Shown: positions 24,917 to 32,851 of the stretch, in pieces
Layout of the letters: each line of letters begins with the position of its first letter
Numbering within the stretch: the first letter of the stretch is position 1
Source of the DNA: Streptomyces sp. NBC_00285
GTDB lineage: Bacteria > Actinomycetota > Actinomycetes > Streptomycetales > Streptomycetaceae
DNA length: 64,000 bases
Reading direction: 5' to 3'
Assembly: GCF_036174265.1 (NCBI RefSeq)
Contig: NZ_CP108055.1
Coordinates: 2,728,001-2,792,000 of the forward strand
Position numbers and translations under genes: made by a program
The notes under the pieces: model-generated
Seen by the model: the letters and a program-made list of their open reading frames with translations, nothing else
Told to the model about the DNA's origin: nothing
Databases searched by the model: none

Positions 24917-25225
24917 GTGGGGAACGGTCCCAGCCAATGCAACGATGATCAACGCTGCCTAGCGGATGCCATACTCCGTCTCGCCGAGGCAGTCGAGCAG
25001 CTCACCGTCCGCCAGACGGCCGCCGACCTGGAACTCCGCTGCTTCACCCCTGAACAGGCCGCCGACATCCTCGGCAAGACCGAGTGGTGGGTTCGCGAGG
25101 CCATCCGAGACGGCCGTATCCCGCACACCAATGTCGGCAAGTCGCCGCGCATGACGGCCGCCCACATCCGCTGGGTGCAGGCGCAGGGCGAGCGAGTGCC
25201 CAACCAGTACGCCAAGCCTGTTTGA
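24917..25225 (+). CDS. helix-turn-helix protein with N-terminal coiled segment
   Basis: 102 residues from a GTG at 24917. The N-terminal helix DAILRLAEAVEQLTVRQTAADLEL precedes an HTH_17-like domain CFTPEQAADILGKTEWWVREAIRDGRIPHTNVGKSPRMTAAHIRWV. Divergent from the three-gene HTH operon, so the four proteins may form one regulatory circuit. No further genes are coupled to it. Confidence 0.7.
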   Translation: MGNGPSQCNDDQRCLADAILRLAEAVEQLTVRQTAADLELRCFTPEQAADILGKTEWWVREAIRDGRIPHTNVGKSPRMTAAHIRWVQAQGERVPNQYAKPV

Positions 25226-25361
25226 CGCCCGACTCGGCGGCACCTGCACGGGAAGCTGGTGCCGGGTGGGGTGTATGCGCCGGTGCGGGGCTGGCTGGAC
25301 GGAAGGCTGACCCGGAGGCCCTAGTACTCGCTTGGGTCAGGCTCCGATGACCCAAGCTGCT

Positions 25362-25455
25362 GACCTGCACCTTTATAGGTGCGTTCATGCTAAAGCATGC
25401 TAGAACCTGTGAAACTCTAATAGACTCTCACAGACTTTTGAAGTACCTTCCAAGT
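25362..25455. promoter_or_regulatory. hairpin-rich leader upstream of a TA-like pair, with GACCTGC motif
   Basis: GACCTGC (25362-25368) is followed by GCACCTTTATAGGTGC (6-bp arms), then CATGCTAAAGCATG and GTGAAACT..AGACTCTCAC. A further imperfect dyad, TTTTGAAGTACCTTCCAA, precedes the start codon. Unusually AT-rich for this window. Likely promoter and autoregulatory operator of the following gene pair, and it carries the same heptamer as the large repeat arrays. Confidence 0.5.
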
Positions 25456-25947
25456 ATGACCACTGCGCCTGCCGAAGCGAACTTCTCTGAGCTCATCCAA
25501 AAGCCCAAAGACACCGTCGCGCTCCTGCAGGACAACGCCCGCAAGGGGCTGACCCTGCACCGCCGCGACGGCGAGGACCTGTACCTCACCACCGCAGAGC
25601 GGGCCGAGCAGGTGACTGAGGTCGTTGGGTCGACGACGCGCATGTTCGTCGCCCTGATGAAGAGTGACCCCAAGGCTGTCGAGATGCTGACCAGCGTCTT
25701 CCCTGAGGCGTTCCCCTGGGTGCGTTTTCTGCCCGGCGAAGCGGTGCGGGAGTTCCTGATCGAGTTCATGGACACGGCCAGGGCTGCAACCGAGCTGGGG
25801 ACAGTCGGCCCCCTGGCCCCGGTGATCGCTTCCTGGAAGGCGACGGCCGAGGTGTACTCGGATCCCGACCTGGCAAAGCGGCTACTGACCCCCACAGAGG
25901 GGGACTTCGGCGACGCCGAGCCGCCGGAAGTGCCGCCAACTGAGTGA
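25456..25947 (+). CDS. Phd/YefM-like antitoxin candidate
   Basis: 163 residues from the ATG at 25456 (MTTAPAEANFSELIQKPKDTVALLQ). The first 60 residues follow the prevent-host-death pattern: short N-terminal strand, 'FSEL...P.DTVALLQDNARKGLTLHRRDGEDLYLTTAERAEQ'. The long C-terminal helical part (about 65-163) would bind or shield the partner. The next gene, 12 bp downstream, is a RelE/HigB-like toxin candidate, giving the usual antitoxin-first order. An upstream in-frame start at 25387 has no ribosome binding site. Confidence 0.65.
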   Translation: MTTAPAEANFSELIQKPKDTVALLQDNARKGLTLHRRDGEDLYLTTAERAEQVTEVVGSTTRMFVALMKSDPKAVEMLTSVFPEAFPWVRFLPGEAVREFLIEFMDTARAATELGTVGPLAPVIASWKATAEVYSDPDLAKRLLTPTEGDFGDAEPPEVPPTE

Positions 25948-25959
25948 GATACTCGCCTG

Positions 25960-26319
25960 GTGACACCTAAGAGAGGCGACGACGCCGCTCCCCCACCGAT
26001 CGACGACGAATACCGCATCGTCCTGGCGACCTCCGAGGCTGCGAAAGGCTGGGAGGACTTCAGGCGCCAGGAGCCGGCGAACCTTCGCTGGGCCTACGAC
26101 CAGATGCGCCACAATCCTGGCTGCTGCAATCAGCCGCCGAACGGCCGCCACAGCAGGATGAAGCGGGAGTTCGCCACTGGCACGCACAGTGGCCGCACGC
26201 TCCCGCAGTGGCAGCTGGAGGTAACAGGGGCGGGCAGGATCTGGTACCTGTACGACGACGAAGCGAAGACGTGCTGGGTGAAGGACGCCTGCCGCGGTCA
26301 CCCCAAGGAGACCGAGTAG
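25960..26319 (+). CDS. RelE/HigB-like toxin candidate
   Basis: 119 residues from a GTG at 25960. YRIVLATSEAAKGWEDFRRQEPANLRWAYDQMRHNP, then RMKREFATGTHSGRTLPQWQLEVTGAGRIWYLYDDEAKTCWVKDACRGHPKETE. The 'K.W......NL..AY..L...P......LKG' opening and the 'WQ.EVTG..RIWYLYD......V.....GHPK.T' ending match actinobacterial ParE/RelE-superfamily toxins that cleave mRNA on ribosomes or inhibit gyrase. Catalytic identity unproven. A strong terminator follows. Confidence 0.7.
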   Translation: MTPKRGDDAAPPPIDDEYRIVLATSEAAKGWEDFRRQEPANLRWAYDQMRHNPGCCNQPPNGRHSRMKREFATGTHSGRTLPQWQLEVTGAGRIWYLYDDEAKTCWVKDACRGHPKETE

Positions 26320-26332
26320 TCGACGCGAAAGA

Positions 26333-26361
26333 GGGCCCGCACCCGGAATGGGTGCGGGCCC
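26333..26361. terminator. bidirectional intrinsic terminator
   Basis: GGGCCCGCACCC (26333-26344), loop GGAAT, and GGGTGCGGGCCC (26350-26361). Sits between the convergent toxin candidate and a leftward small gene. Confidence 0.88.
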
Positions 26362-26383
26362 TTCGTCGTCTCACGGCTTCCGA

Positions 26384-26662
26384 TCAGTCCTCCTGTGTCG
26401 CGTGCAGCAGTTCGGCGGCGAGCCGTCGCAGTGCCCGGTCTGCGTTGGCGGGCACCTCACCCATGTCTTCGTCGCCACTGGCGGACGCCACGTCGAGGAG
26501 GGCGCGGATCGGTTCCCGGAGTTCGAGGATGGCTTCGCGGAGCTCCAGGATGATGTCCTGCGCCGTGTCGGCGTCCGCAGGCAGGTTAGCGACGTCGAGC
26601 TTGGCTGCGGTGGCACGGATCTGGGCGGCAAGTTCCTTGCTGAGGCGGATGTTGCGGGTCAC
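26384..26662 (-). CDS. small helical protein of unknown function
   Basis: 92 residues from a GTG at 26662. MTRNIRLSKELAAQIRATAAKL resembles a ribbon-helix-helix opening, followed by a heptad helix AQDIILELREAILELREPIRALL. Possibly a DNA-binding RHH or phage-type coiled coil; not certain. Overlaps a still smaller upstream frame by GTGA. Confidence 0.55.
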   Translation of the reverse strand: MTRNIRLSKELAAQIRATAAKLDVANLPADADTAQDIILELREAILELREPIRALLDVASASGDEDMGEVPANADRALRRLAAELLHATQED

Positions 26663-26805
26663 TGCTGCTCCTTCTGCCGGTCAAGGTATGGCTTGAGCGC
26701 CGTGAGCACTGCGTCCACTCTCGTACCCCGTGAGCACTGGAGGGCGGGCAGCCAGTCCCCGGCCGGCGAAGGTAGCCGAGTGAGCGCTTCACAGCGCTTC
26801 AGCAC
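26659..26805 (-). CDS. possible very small gene (48 aa) coupled to the next
   Basis: Reading leftward from a GTG at 26805: MLKRCEALTRLPSPAGDWL and on to DAVLTALKPYLDRQKEQQ. The stop overlaps the GTG of the next gene (GTGA), and residue usage looks coding. The start is weakly supported and the true 5' end may lie further upstream, into the divergent gene. Confidence 0.35.
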   Translation of the reverse strand: MLKRCEALTRLPSPAGDWLPALQCSRGTRVDAVLTALKPYLDRQKEQQ

Positions 26806-26836
26806 GCGGTCCGGGCTGCCGCCGTAGGCTCCGGTC

Positions 26837-27391
26837 GTGGACTGGAAATGGACCGTGACGGCGGTGTTGTCCGTTGTGACCCTCGTACTTGGCGCATTGC
26901 TTAACCAGTGGACCGCCTCCAGGCTGGAGAAGGCGCAGCGGCGGCGGGAGCAAGAGCTCCGCGAGTTGGAGCGCGCCCAGGTGCGGCTGGATCGACGCGA
27001 GGAATTTGAACTTGCTCACCTAAATGACCTGTACGCCGCCCTCGGTGAGTTGCAGGACGCGGCCTTGATCTACAAGGCTCATTTGGAATCTGAATCTCTG
27101 CCCGAAGACCTTCGGGCAGCAGCCGGCAAGTTCAGCGAAGCCGACACGAAGGTAAAACGGCTCGGCGACCTCGTACTCGATGACGATGACCGGAAGCTCG
27201 TCGGCGACGCCCACGACGTTACTGTCCGCGCTTGCGTGCCTGCAGCGCTGGCCGGCAGCCCCATCATGACCACCATGCACCAGGCGCGCTACCAGCTCGG
27301 CCGGGCCCAGTACGCGGTAGCCGCCCGAATCCGAGAGGTCTACAAGACTGACGCCCCAGCCCTGCCCGCCAAGCTGGGGACGCACAACTAG
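26837..27391 (+). CDS. single-pass membrane coiled-coil protein of unknown function
   Basis: 184 residues from a GTG at 26837. One N-terminal membrane helix (TVTAVLSVVTLVLGALLNQW, about 6-25) followed by a highly charged coiled coil (EKAQRRREQELRELERAQ) and a helical cytoplasmic body. Two other proteins in the element (28106-28708 and 40640-41176) have the same layout and size without obvious sequence identity. Function unknown. A small inverted repeat after the stop may terminate it. Confidence 0.65.
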   Translation: MDWKWTVTAVLSVVTLVLGALLNQWTASRLEKAQRRREQELRELERAQVRLDRREEFELAHLNDLYAALGELQDAALIYKAHLESESLPEDLRAAAGKFSEADTKVKRLGDLVLDDDDRKLVGDAHDVTVRACVPAALAGSPIMTTMHQARYQLGRAQYAVAARIREVYKTDAPALPAKLGTHN

Positions 27392-27416
27392 CCGTCGCCC
27401 GGATGCTGCCGGGATG

Positions 27417-27433
27417 CTCCTGCCGGGCAGGAG
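27417..27433. terminator. short perfect inverted repeat, possible terminator
   Basis: CTCCTGCCGGGCAGGAG, 26 bp after the stop of the membrane coiled-coil gene. The stem is 7 bp with a 3-nt loop. No U-run follows. Confidence 0.45.
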
Positions 27434-27470
27434 AGGTGTGCCAAGCGGGTGCCATCAGGCCCATAAAGAT

Positions 27471-27515
27471 GCAGGTCACGGGCCCTCTAACCGCATCACC
27501 TATGCGGTTAGAGGG
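27471..27515. repeat. isolated strong hairpin preceded by GCAGGTC
   Basis: GCAGGTC at 27471-27477, then CCCTCTAACCGCAT (27483-27496), a CACCT loop and its exact complement (27502-27515): a 14-bp perfect stem. Resembles one unit of the large arrays at 21-24 kb. It lies 90 bp before a small membrane protein gene. Confidence 0.7.
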
Positions 27516-27605
27516 CGACTCATCGGCTCCGTCTTCTGACGGAAGGCCTACTGTAGGAAGAGAGCAAACACCTAGCCATGGCTCCGGCCGGCTGGGAGGC
27601 ACATC

Positions 27606-27821
27606 ATGATCCGCGTCGGCATGCGGCTTCCCGAGCCGTTCCACATCAGCGGCGGCCCCATCGTCGCCTTCGTCATGATGCTCGCCTACATGGCCGTGAT
27701 CATGGTCTGGCTCCTGGTCGTCGCTGCCGTCTACCTTGGCCTCGGTATCGCTCACCTCGTCGAGATGGGCATCAGCGCACGCCACCAGCGCCAGGCTGCC
27801 CGTCAGGCGGTAGAGCGGTAA
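27606..27821 (+). CDS. small membrane protein
   Basis: 71 residues with GGGAGG upstream. Two overlapping hydrophobic stretches (IVAFVMMLAYMAVIMVWLLVVAAVYLG in parts) give one long or two short membrane helices, followed by a basic tail (RHQRQAARQAVER). No family recognised. The 284 bp after it (27822-28105) hold no gene I can support. Confidence 0.6.
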   Translation: MIRVGMRLPEPFHISGGPIVAFVMMLAYMAVIMVWLLVVAAVYLGLGIAHLVEMGISARHQRQAARQAVER

Positions 27822-28105
27822 CCTCTCGGCCCCGGCGGCAGGGCGTCAGCAGGCCGTCCAGCATTCCGAGCCAGAGAGCTTGCATGCACGGCGCATCCGC
27901 GCCAAGGATCCGTACCCCAACGTAGTGAAGGGTTCCAACCGCCGCGGCAGCAACTGACGGCAGCGATCATCCTTTGCCCAGAGAGCAGCGGAGCCCAGTC
28001 ACGCGGGCCTCGGCAAGCAGCAGGGGCGACGGACGGACACCTGCACCTAGTGGCCACGGCGCGGCGCCCGCGGTCTCCGTATCGCCCGTGACAGAGTGAC
28101 CAGCC

Positions 28106-28708
28106 GTGGATTCGAAGATATGGGCCGCCGTGATCGGTGGCGCCGCGTCGCTCGTCGTCTTCGTCGCGGGCCTCGCGGCCGGCCACTTCAAAGACAGCGC
28201 ATCCCGGCGAGCTGCGGCAGCCGACAAGGCACGCGCTGCCGCGCAAGAGCTGCTTCGAGCGGCCTTCGACACTAAGGCCGCTTTGGCGATCTGGGAGGCC
28301 CGCTGGCGGGACAAGCGGTCCATCGTGGCCACACTGGGACACTCGTTCGCTCAGATCCTCGCCGGCTATAGGGACGACCGCATCTTCCACGGAACGGCCG
28401 ACGGGCTGGCCTCAGCATTGGCGTGGAGGCGGGCATCTGATGCCGCCGAGGAGGCTCTCGTCACCGGCCCACTGTCTCGCATGGCCGCCGCCGCCGCGCA
28501 GACCGCCATGCTCAACGACGCCAAGCTGCGCGAGGCGTCCACCGCGGTCACCGACGCTCTGGGCAAGCTGGTGACCGCTTACGCGGAGAAGCCGAAGTCC
28601 CCTGCGCGCATCCAGGCAGACCGTGACGTGGACGACGCCATCGGCAGACTTAGCCACGCTGCCCGCTCCTACAAGGGACGCCGGGCTCGCCGCGCAACAT
28701 CTGAGTAG
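28106..28708 (+). CDS. single-pass membrane coiled-coil protein of unknown function
   Basis: 200 residues from a GTG at 28106. N-terminal membrane helix IWAAVIGGAASLVVFVAGLA (about 5-24), then an Ala/Lys/Arg coiled coil (SRRAAAADKARAAAQELLRAAF) and a helical body containing a Trp-rich IWEARWRDKRS. Same architecture as 26837-27391 and 40640-41176. Function unknown. Abuts a convergent gene with no space, so its 3' end may produce antisense overlap. Confidence 0.65.
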   Translation: MDSKIWAAVIGGAASLVVFVAGLAAGHFKDSASRRAAAADKARAAAQELLRAAFDTKAALAIWEARWRDKRSIVATLGHSFAQILAGYRDDRIFHGTADGLASALAWRRASDAAEEALVTGPLSRMAAAAAQTAMLNDAKLREASTAVTDALGKLVTAYAEKPKSPARIQADRDVDDAIGRLSHAARSYKGRRARRATSE

Positions 28709-29131
28709 TCAGAGGGCCGGACCTTCGGGCCAGAGGCAGGAACGCGTGTCGAGGTCGATGGCTTCCTCCCACTCGGCGATCGGCACGGCCCGTTCGACGA
28801 CGAACCACTCCTCTGGTTTCCCGTTCCACTGGTTAGGAACACTCGTCTTGCTCGGGTCGCTGGAGGCAAGCAGAGACCACTCCTCTTCCGGCCTCAAGTG
28901 CGAGGGCGCCCAGTCGGGCCAGTAGTGCACCTCCGCATCGGGCACGCGGACGAGGATGCGGAGTCGCCGGTCCCGCAAAGCCCACGGAAGTGCTTCGGGG
29001 TCGGCGTCGCGGCAGAGGTGAACGGTGGGCGGGCTGTTCCGGCGCTGCCACGTGGCGCGTATCTCGCCGGCCGCCAGGATTCCGTTCCAGTGCTCAGCGT
29101 CAGTGAAGTGGTAGAGCAGCACGAGGCACAC
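28709..29131 (-). CDS. YHFT-motif protein, possible ADP-ribosyltransferase-like toxin/effector
   Basis: 140 residues from a GTG at 29131. The N-terminus LVLLYHFTDAEHWNGILAAGEIRAT matches the opening of small ART-fold proteins (a 'YHFT....W..I...G.I' motif), followed by VHLCRDADPEALPW, RILVRVPDAEVHYWPDW, and a late EEWFVVERAVPIAEWEEA. I cannot assign it to DarT or another named family, and the catalytic Glu is not certain. Upstream on the same strand is a small beta-rich protein. Confidence 0.5.
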   Translation of the reverse strand: MCLVLLYHFTDAEHWNGILAAGEIRATWQRRNSPPTVHLCRDADPEALPWALRDRRLRILVRVPDAEVHYWPDWAPSHLRPEEEWSLLASSDPSKTSVPNQWNGKPEEWFVVERAVPIAEWEEAIDLDTRSCLWPEGPAL

Positions 29132-29180
29132 CCTACGTCGCGCATTCGCGCCCCCGTTCGAGCTGTTAACCCGTCACGGA

Positions 29181-29465
29181 TCAGAAAGGGGCTAGCCCCA
29201 TGCCTTCGAGGTGGATCAAGCCGTTCCGTCCGTTCGTCGTGACCCAATCGGCCGTGAAGCGGCCCTCCTGCCCGTCCGACATGCGGAGTACGAGATCATC
29301 GTTATCGTGGAGCGGGTAGAGGTCAGAACCATCGTCGGTGATCAGGGAGCCGGACCACACCTCGCCGAACTCCTCTGTGTAGTTCTTACTGAGCCGGGCC
29401 CGGACAGGTATCTCGGTCGAACCGGCGATGATGACCGCATCGTCTTCATACAAGTTTGACGTCAT
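29181..29465 (-). CDS. small beta-barrel protein (DUF4873-like)
   Basis: 94 residues from the ATG at 29465 (a GTG at 29471 is possible). YEDDAVIIAGSTEIPVRARLSKNYTEEFGEVWSGSLITDD then LYPLHDNDDLVLRMSDGQEGRFTADWV: alternating beta strands with the 'V.ARL......W.G.L' pattern I recall from DUF4873. Function unknown. Possibly paired with the YHFT protein 49 bp downstream. The following 235 bp (29466-29700) contain no gene. Confidence 0.5.
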   Translation of the reverse strand: MTSNLYEDDAVIIAGSTEIPVRARLSKNYTEEFGEVWSGSLITDDGSDLYPLHDNDDLVLRMSDGQEGRFTADWVTTNGRNGLIHLEGMGLAPF

Positions 29466-29700
29466 TCGCACATCATGCTGCTAAGTGCCCCGATTTACCC
29501 ATCCCCTGGATGCGCCGATACCCGGCCGCGATGCGGTACGGGGGCCACGGAGAGAACGCGTGAAGGTGACCGCAGGGCCAGCGGTGAGCGCAACCGCCGG
29601 CCCCGCTACTGCCCGACATACGCCGCCAGCTCGGACTGGAACCGAAGGCGGGGCATTGGTCGGGCACCGGCCGGAGATCCATGCCGGCCGGAGTCAGTGG

Positions 29701-30822
29701 TCAGAGCAGCTGGTCGACGACTTCGAGCAGTTCGTCGACCGTGCGCTGCGTCCGGTCATCGGCCTTGTTCAGGTCCGGGTTCTGCTTCAGCAGGAGCAGT
29801 GCGGCCTCAAGAGCCTTGAGACCCAAGCCGATCCGCGCGCTGTCCGCCTTCGCCGCGGAGCTCTGCTGCCGCTTTGCCGGGAGAGCCTTCTTTGCGGACG
29901 TCGCCTTCTTGGCGGGCTCGGCTGCCTTGTACAGCACACTGGGCGCTGGTCGAGGCTCCGGGCCTCGCACCGCCTTGCCGAGCCACGCCGGACGCGCCAC
30001 GGCTGGCGGCTGCGGATTCGCCTCCCGCAGCTGCGCCACCCGCTCCATGTAGCCCTGCGCCAGGCGCCGGTCATCGGAGAGCATTGCCGCCTTGTTCAGG
30101 CGCGCCGCCTCCGCCTCGACCTCGCCCCGGGGAAGCGCCGTCAACACCTGCCGAGCCCGATCGAGGTAGCCGTGAATCGCGCCCGGCATGGGGTCCTCGG
30201 CACCTCGCTTCGTGAGGCCTTTGACGTGCTCACACCGGTCGACGAGCTCGGCCGCATCGAGCTTCACGAGAACCTCGTCAGGCACGTCCGCGATCCAACG
30301 GCCGTAATCGCGCGCCAGATCCTCACGCACACCCCGCCGGTACGCGGCCTGCGCCGCCGCCGTCATCGGCACGCTGGGCACGACGTGCGCGTCCGCCTTC
30401 AGAATGCGGTCCGCCGCCGCGAGACTGCCCGTGCGCCCGTACTCGGTCACCGCCAGCTCGGCCCTGCGGAGCACTGCCGGACGGTCCATCTTCAGCAGCA
30501 GGTCGTCCGGAACTCGCGAGATCCAACTGCCGTGCTGGTCCATGTCGGCGCCTGTGATCCCTACGGTTTTCAGCGCGGACGTCTGCGGGCCGTTCGGCAT
30601 CGCCCCGGATACCGGGGCAGCCAAGATCTCCTCGGCTTCAGCTGTCGCCGCGGGAATGTCGCCGTCACCGGTCGGCGCCATCGCAGTATCGAGGCGACCC
30701 TGCGCCCGTTGCAGGCGCCCGGCCAGCTGCTCGACCGTCAGGGCTGACAGCACGTCGCCCGGGATCCGGCCGGTCCAATGCCCGTACTTGTCGGCCAAGT
30801 TCTGCGGTACAGCGGCGACCAT
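29701..30822 (-). CDS. protein with three internal W-containing repeats and a basic tail
   Basis: 373 residues. Three repeats of about 30 residues: YGHWTGRIPGDVLSALTVEQ (about 13), HGSWISRVPDDLLLKMDRPA (about 97) and YGRWIADVPDEVLVKLDAAE (about 172). The motif is G.W...(V/I)P.(D/E)(V/L)L. The C-terminal third contains a Lys/Ala-rich segment (AKKATSAKKALPAKRQQSS) and a final helix. No known family. It is the last gene of a leftward run 31629-29701 with 3-bp spacing, so co-transcribed with a HTH protein. DNA-binding or scaffold roles are guesses. Confidence 0.6.
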   Translation of the reverse strand: MVAAVPQNLADKYGHWTGRIPGDVLSALTVEQLAGRLQRAQGRLDTAMAPTGDGDIPAATAEAEEILAAPVSGAMPNGPQTSALKTVGITGADMDQHGSWISRVPDDLLLKMDRPAVLRRAELAVTEYGRTGSLAAADRILKADAHVVPSVPMTAAAQAAYRRGVREDLARDYGRWIADVPDEVLVKLDAAELVDRCEHVKGLTKRGAEDPMPGAIHGYLDRARQVLTALPRGEVEAEAARLNKAAMLSDDRRLAQGYMERVAQLREANPQPPAVARPAWLGKAVRGPEPRPAPSVLYKAAEPAKKATSAKKALPAKRQQSSAAKADSARIGLGLKALEAALLLLKQNPDLNKADDRTQRTVDELLEVVDQLL

Positions 30823-30825
30823 GAC

Positions 30826-31254
30826 TCACGCGGCTTCCGTCCGTCGTTCGCCGACCCGCTCCAACACCGCCGCTTCGTCGACCAGCCACGCGCCTTTGCC
30901 TGCCGTTCTGACGCCCGCGAGCGTCCCCTGTCGGCAAAGCCTTCGCACATAGCCGGGAGAGCATCGCAGCAGTCCGGCAGCCTCTTCGGCGGTCAGCCGG
31001 AGGGCTGACGAGACGCATGGTGCATCCGGTACGCCATCGCGGAACTGATCAGTTCCGGCATCGGAACCTGCCAGGGCCGCGGCCCGATACGTGCGAGCCC
31101 CGGCCAGCACCATTTCCGCGATGGCCTGCAGGCGAGGCGGAACACCCCCGTCTCGCCGTCCCTGCTCCTTCAGGCCCCGGGCCAGCAACGGCGCCAGGTG
31201 CAGGCAGTCGGCACCGTCCAGCACCACCACCGGGCCGTTCACGAACTCCGCCAC
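30826..31254 (-). CDS. helix-turn-helix protein with helical N-terminal domain
   Basis: 142 residues from a GTG at 31254. The N-terminal part is helical (LLARGLKEQGRRDGGVPPRLQAIAEMVL). The C-terminal HTH_17 domain is LTAEEAAGLLRCSPGYVRRLCRQGTLAGVRTAGKGAWLVDEAAVLE. Architecture is the same as the protein at 32336-32851. Located 3 bp from both neighbours in the operon. Confidence 0.7.
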   Translation of the reverse strand: MAEFVNGPVVVLDGADCLHLAPLLARGLKEQGRRDGGVPPRLQAIAEMVLAGARTYRAAALAGSDAGTDQFRDGVPDAPCVSSALRLTAEEAAGLLRCSPGYVRRLCRQGTLAGVRTAGKGAWLVDEAAVLERVGERRTEAA

Positions 31255-31257
31255 GGC

Positions 31258-31629
31258 CTACGCCTCGCTGTCGCCCTCGGCCCGGCCCGCGACGAGTTCG
31301 CCGATAGTCCTCGGCCGCCGGGGCTGCCGCGCGAACGCCTGCGGGCCGTAGTGGGCGGCATGCACCCGCCACTCCTCGGGGTCCATCTCATGCAGCGGCT
31401 TCGCCGGCAGCTCGGAAGTCGACTCGGCCTCGTTGAACTGCGCCACAGCACTGGGCAGTTGCTTCAGCAGCGCCTCACTGACGGCCTGGTCGACGGTCGC
31501 GCGCAGTTGTGACTCGCGGGCCTGACGGCGAGCAGCGAGCCCTTCACCATGGCGCCTGCGGGCCTCGGGAAACAGGGCCGCCCGGTAGGCACGCCAGCGG
31601 TCCGCTCGGTCGTCTGGGGTCTCGGTCAC
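31258..31629 (-). CDS. small charged protein of unknown function
   Basis: 123 residues from a GTG at 31629. Arg-rich and helical (DRADRWRAYRAALFPEARRRHGEGLAARRQARESQL), with HEMDPEEWRVHAAHYG near the C-terminus. No domain. First gene of the 31629-29701 run. About 165 bp separate it from the next upstream gene. Confidence 0.5.
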   Translation of the reverse strand: MTETPDDRADRWRAYRAALFPEARRRHGEGLAARRQARESQLRATVDQAVSEALLKQLPSAVAQFNEAESTSELPAKPLHEMDPEEWRVHAAHYGPQAFARQPRRPRTIGELVAGRAEGDSEA

Positions 31630-31794
31630 GTCGACTCCTCAAGGTCGCGATGTGGGGACGGGAGGGGATGCCAGTCCCCGTGGCGCAGGCCGCGTCACTG
31701 CGGGCGAAAGGCGACCCGCTCAACGGCCTTACATCCGCTACCCGGGCAACCAGGAACCCGGACGGTGAGCTTGACGCCCCGAGGCGGCAAGCCG

Positions 31795-32370
31795 TCAGGA
31801 AGGAAGATCCGGCGTGCGCATGATCTGCAGCAGAACCGGGCTGTAGTCGAGGTAGGCCGACGCGCGATTCGGCATCGCCGGCGTTGCCGCGTCCTGCGGC
31901 CAGATACCCGCGGCAATACCTGCATAGTGCGCATCGAGGCGGGCCTGCCCTGCCCTCTGCTGCGCGGCGGTCGCGTCGCCCACGATCTGACGCAGTGCCC
32001 CGTAGGCGGCCCGCAACTGCGCGAGGTACTCGTCCATCTCTTCCATCGCCGCGGCCTCGCGGGCGGTGGCCTCTTCGAACTGCGTCTGCGCCTGCTCGCG
32101 CTGTACTCGTTCCTGCGCGGCGCGCTGCTCGGCAGCTCGGTGGGCCTCCAGCTCCTGCACGCCTTCCGCCAGCGCCCGGACGTGCGCCTCGGCGATGAGA
32201 ACCGGCTGCCGCAGCTCCTCGGCGGTTGTCTTGTGCCTCTCGGCGGCGGCGAAGTCCTGGTCTTCCAGGGCCGCGGCGAGGTCTGTCTCGGCGTGCGCCA
32301 GCTGCTCGCGCAGGCCCTCCGCCTCGTGCTTCGCCTCAGCCAGCCGCTCGTTCAGTGTCAGTGCCGCCAT
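31795..32370 (-). CDS. coiled-coil protein of unknown function
   Basis: 191 residues, almost entirely a charged coiled coil (EAKHEAEGLREQLAHAETDLAAALED, QERVQREQAQTQFEEATAREAAAMEEM) with a short globular end. Could act as a scaffold or spacer. Its 5' end overlaps the upstream HTH gene by 35 bp, which supports translational coupling. Confidence 0.55.
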   Translation of the reverse strand: MAALTLNERLAEAKHEAEGLREQLAHAETDLAAALEDQDFAAAERHKTTAEELRQPVLIAEAHVRALAEGVQELEAHRAAEQRAAQERVQREQAQTQFEEATAREAAAMEEMDEYLAQLRAAYGALRQIVGDATAAQQRAGQARLDAHYAGIAAGIWPQDAATPAMPNRASAYLDYSPVLLQIMRTPDLPS

Positions 32371-32851
32371 GGGTGCCGCTCCTCCTCATGCGCTCGCGGT
32401 ACGCGCGAACGTCCGCCGGGTCGAGGAGCCACACATCCCGGGAACCCTTCCGACCGCGAATCGTTCCAGCGGCGGCGAGTTGCCTGATACGGCCCTCCGT
32501 CAACCCGGTGAGCGACGCGGCCTGCTCGGTCGTGATCTCTTCACCTGCATTCGATGGTGCCGGAGCTGACGCAGACGTAAGAACTGTGGCCGCCGGTGTG
32601 CTTGCGGCTGCGATAGTTCGGCGCGTCTGCTGACGCTGATGGTCGACCGCAGCCTCTCGGGCAGCTTCACGGACCGCCAGCGCCGCCCGAGACAGCCGCG
32701 CCGCCCGGCAGGCCGCAGGCGGCGGCGTACCCCGCACGAACGCCTCCAACAGGTCCAGGGCAGCGGCGAGTTCAGCGCACAGCGGTCCAGGGACGACGAC
32801 CGCATCCCACAGCCGGGCAGGCTGCACTCGGTCACCACGAAGCCCCGTCAC
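32336..32851 (-). CDS. helix-turn-helix protein with helical N-terminal domain
   Basis: 171 residues from a GTG at 32851. The N-terminal domain WDAVVVPGPLCAELAAALDLLEAFVRG is followed by Ala/Arg helices. The C-terminal HTH_17 is ITTEQAASLTGLTEGRIRQLAAAGTIRGRKGSRDVWLLDPADVRAY. Paralogous in layout to 30826-31254. GTGA overlap with the upstream gene. Confidence 0.7.
   Translation of the reverse strand: MTGLRGDRVQPARLWDAVVVPGPLCAELAAALDLLEAFVRGTPPPAACRAARLSRAALAVREAAREAAVDHQRQQTRRTIAAASTPAATVLTSASAPAPSNAGEEITTEQAASLTGLTEGRIRQLAAAGTIRGRKGSRDVWLLDPADVRAYRERMRRSGTHGGTDTERAAG

Noticed and set aside
27822..28105. Short frame ending RRIRAKDPYPNVVKG
   Set aside because: No start codon or ribosome binding site could be supported; treated as intergenic.
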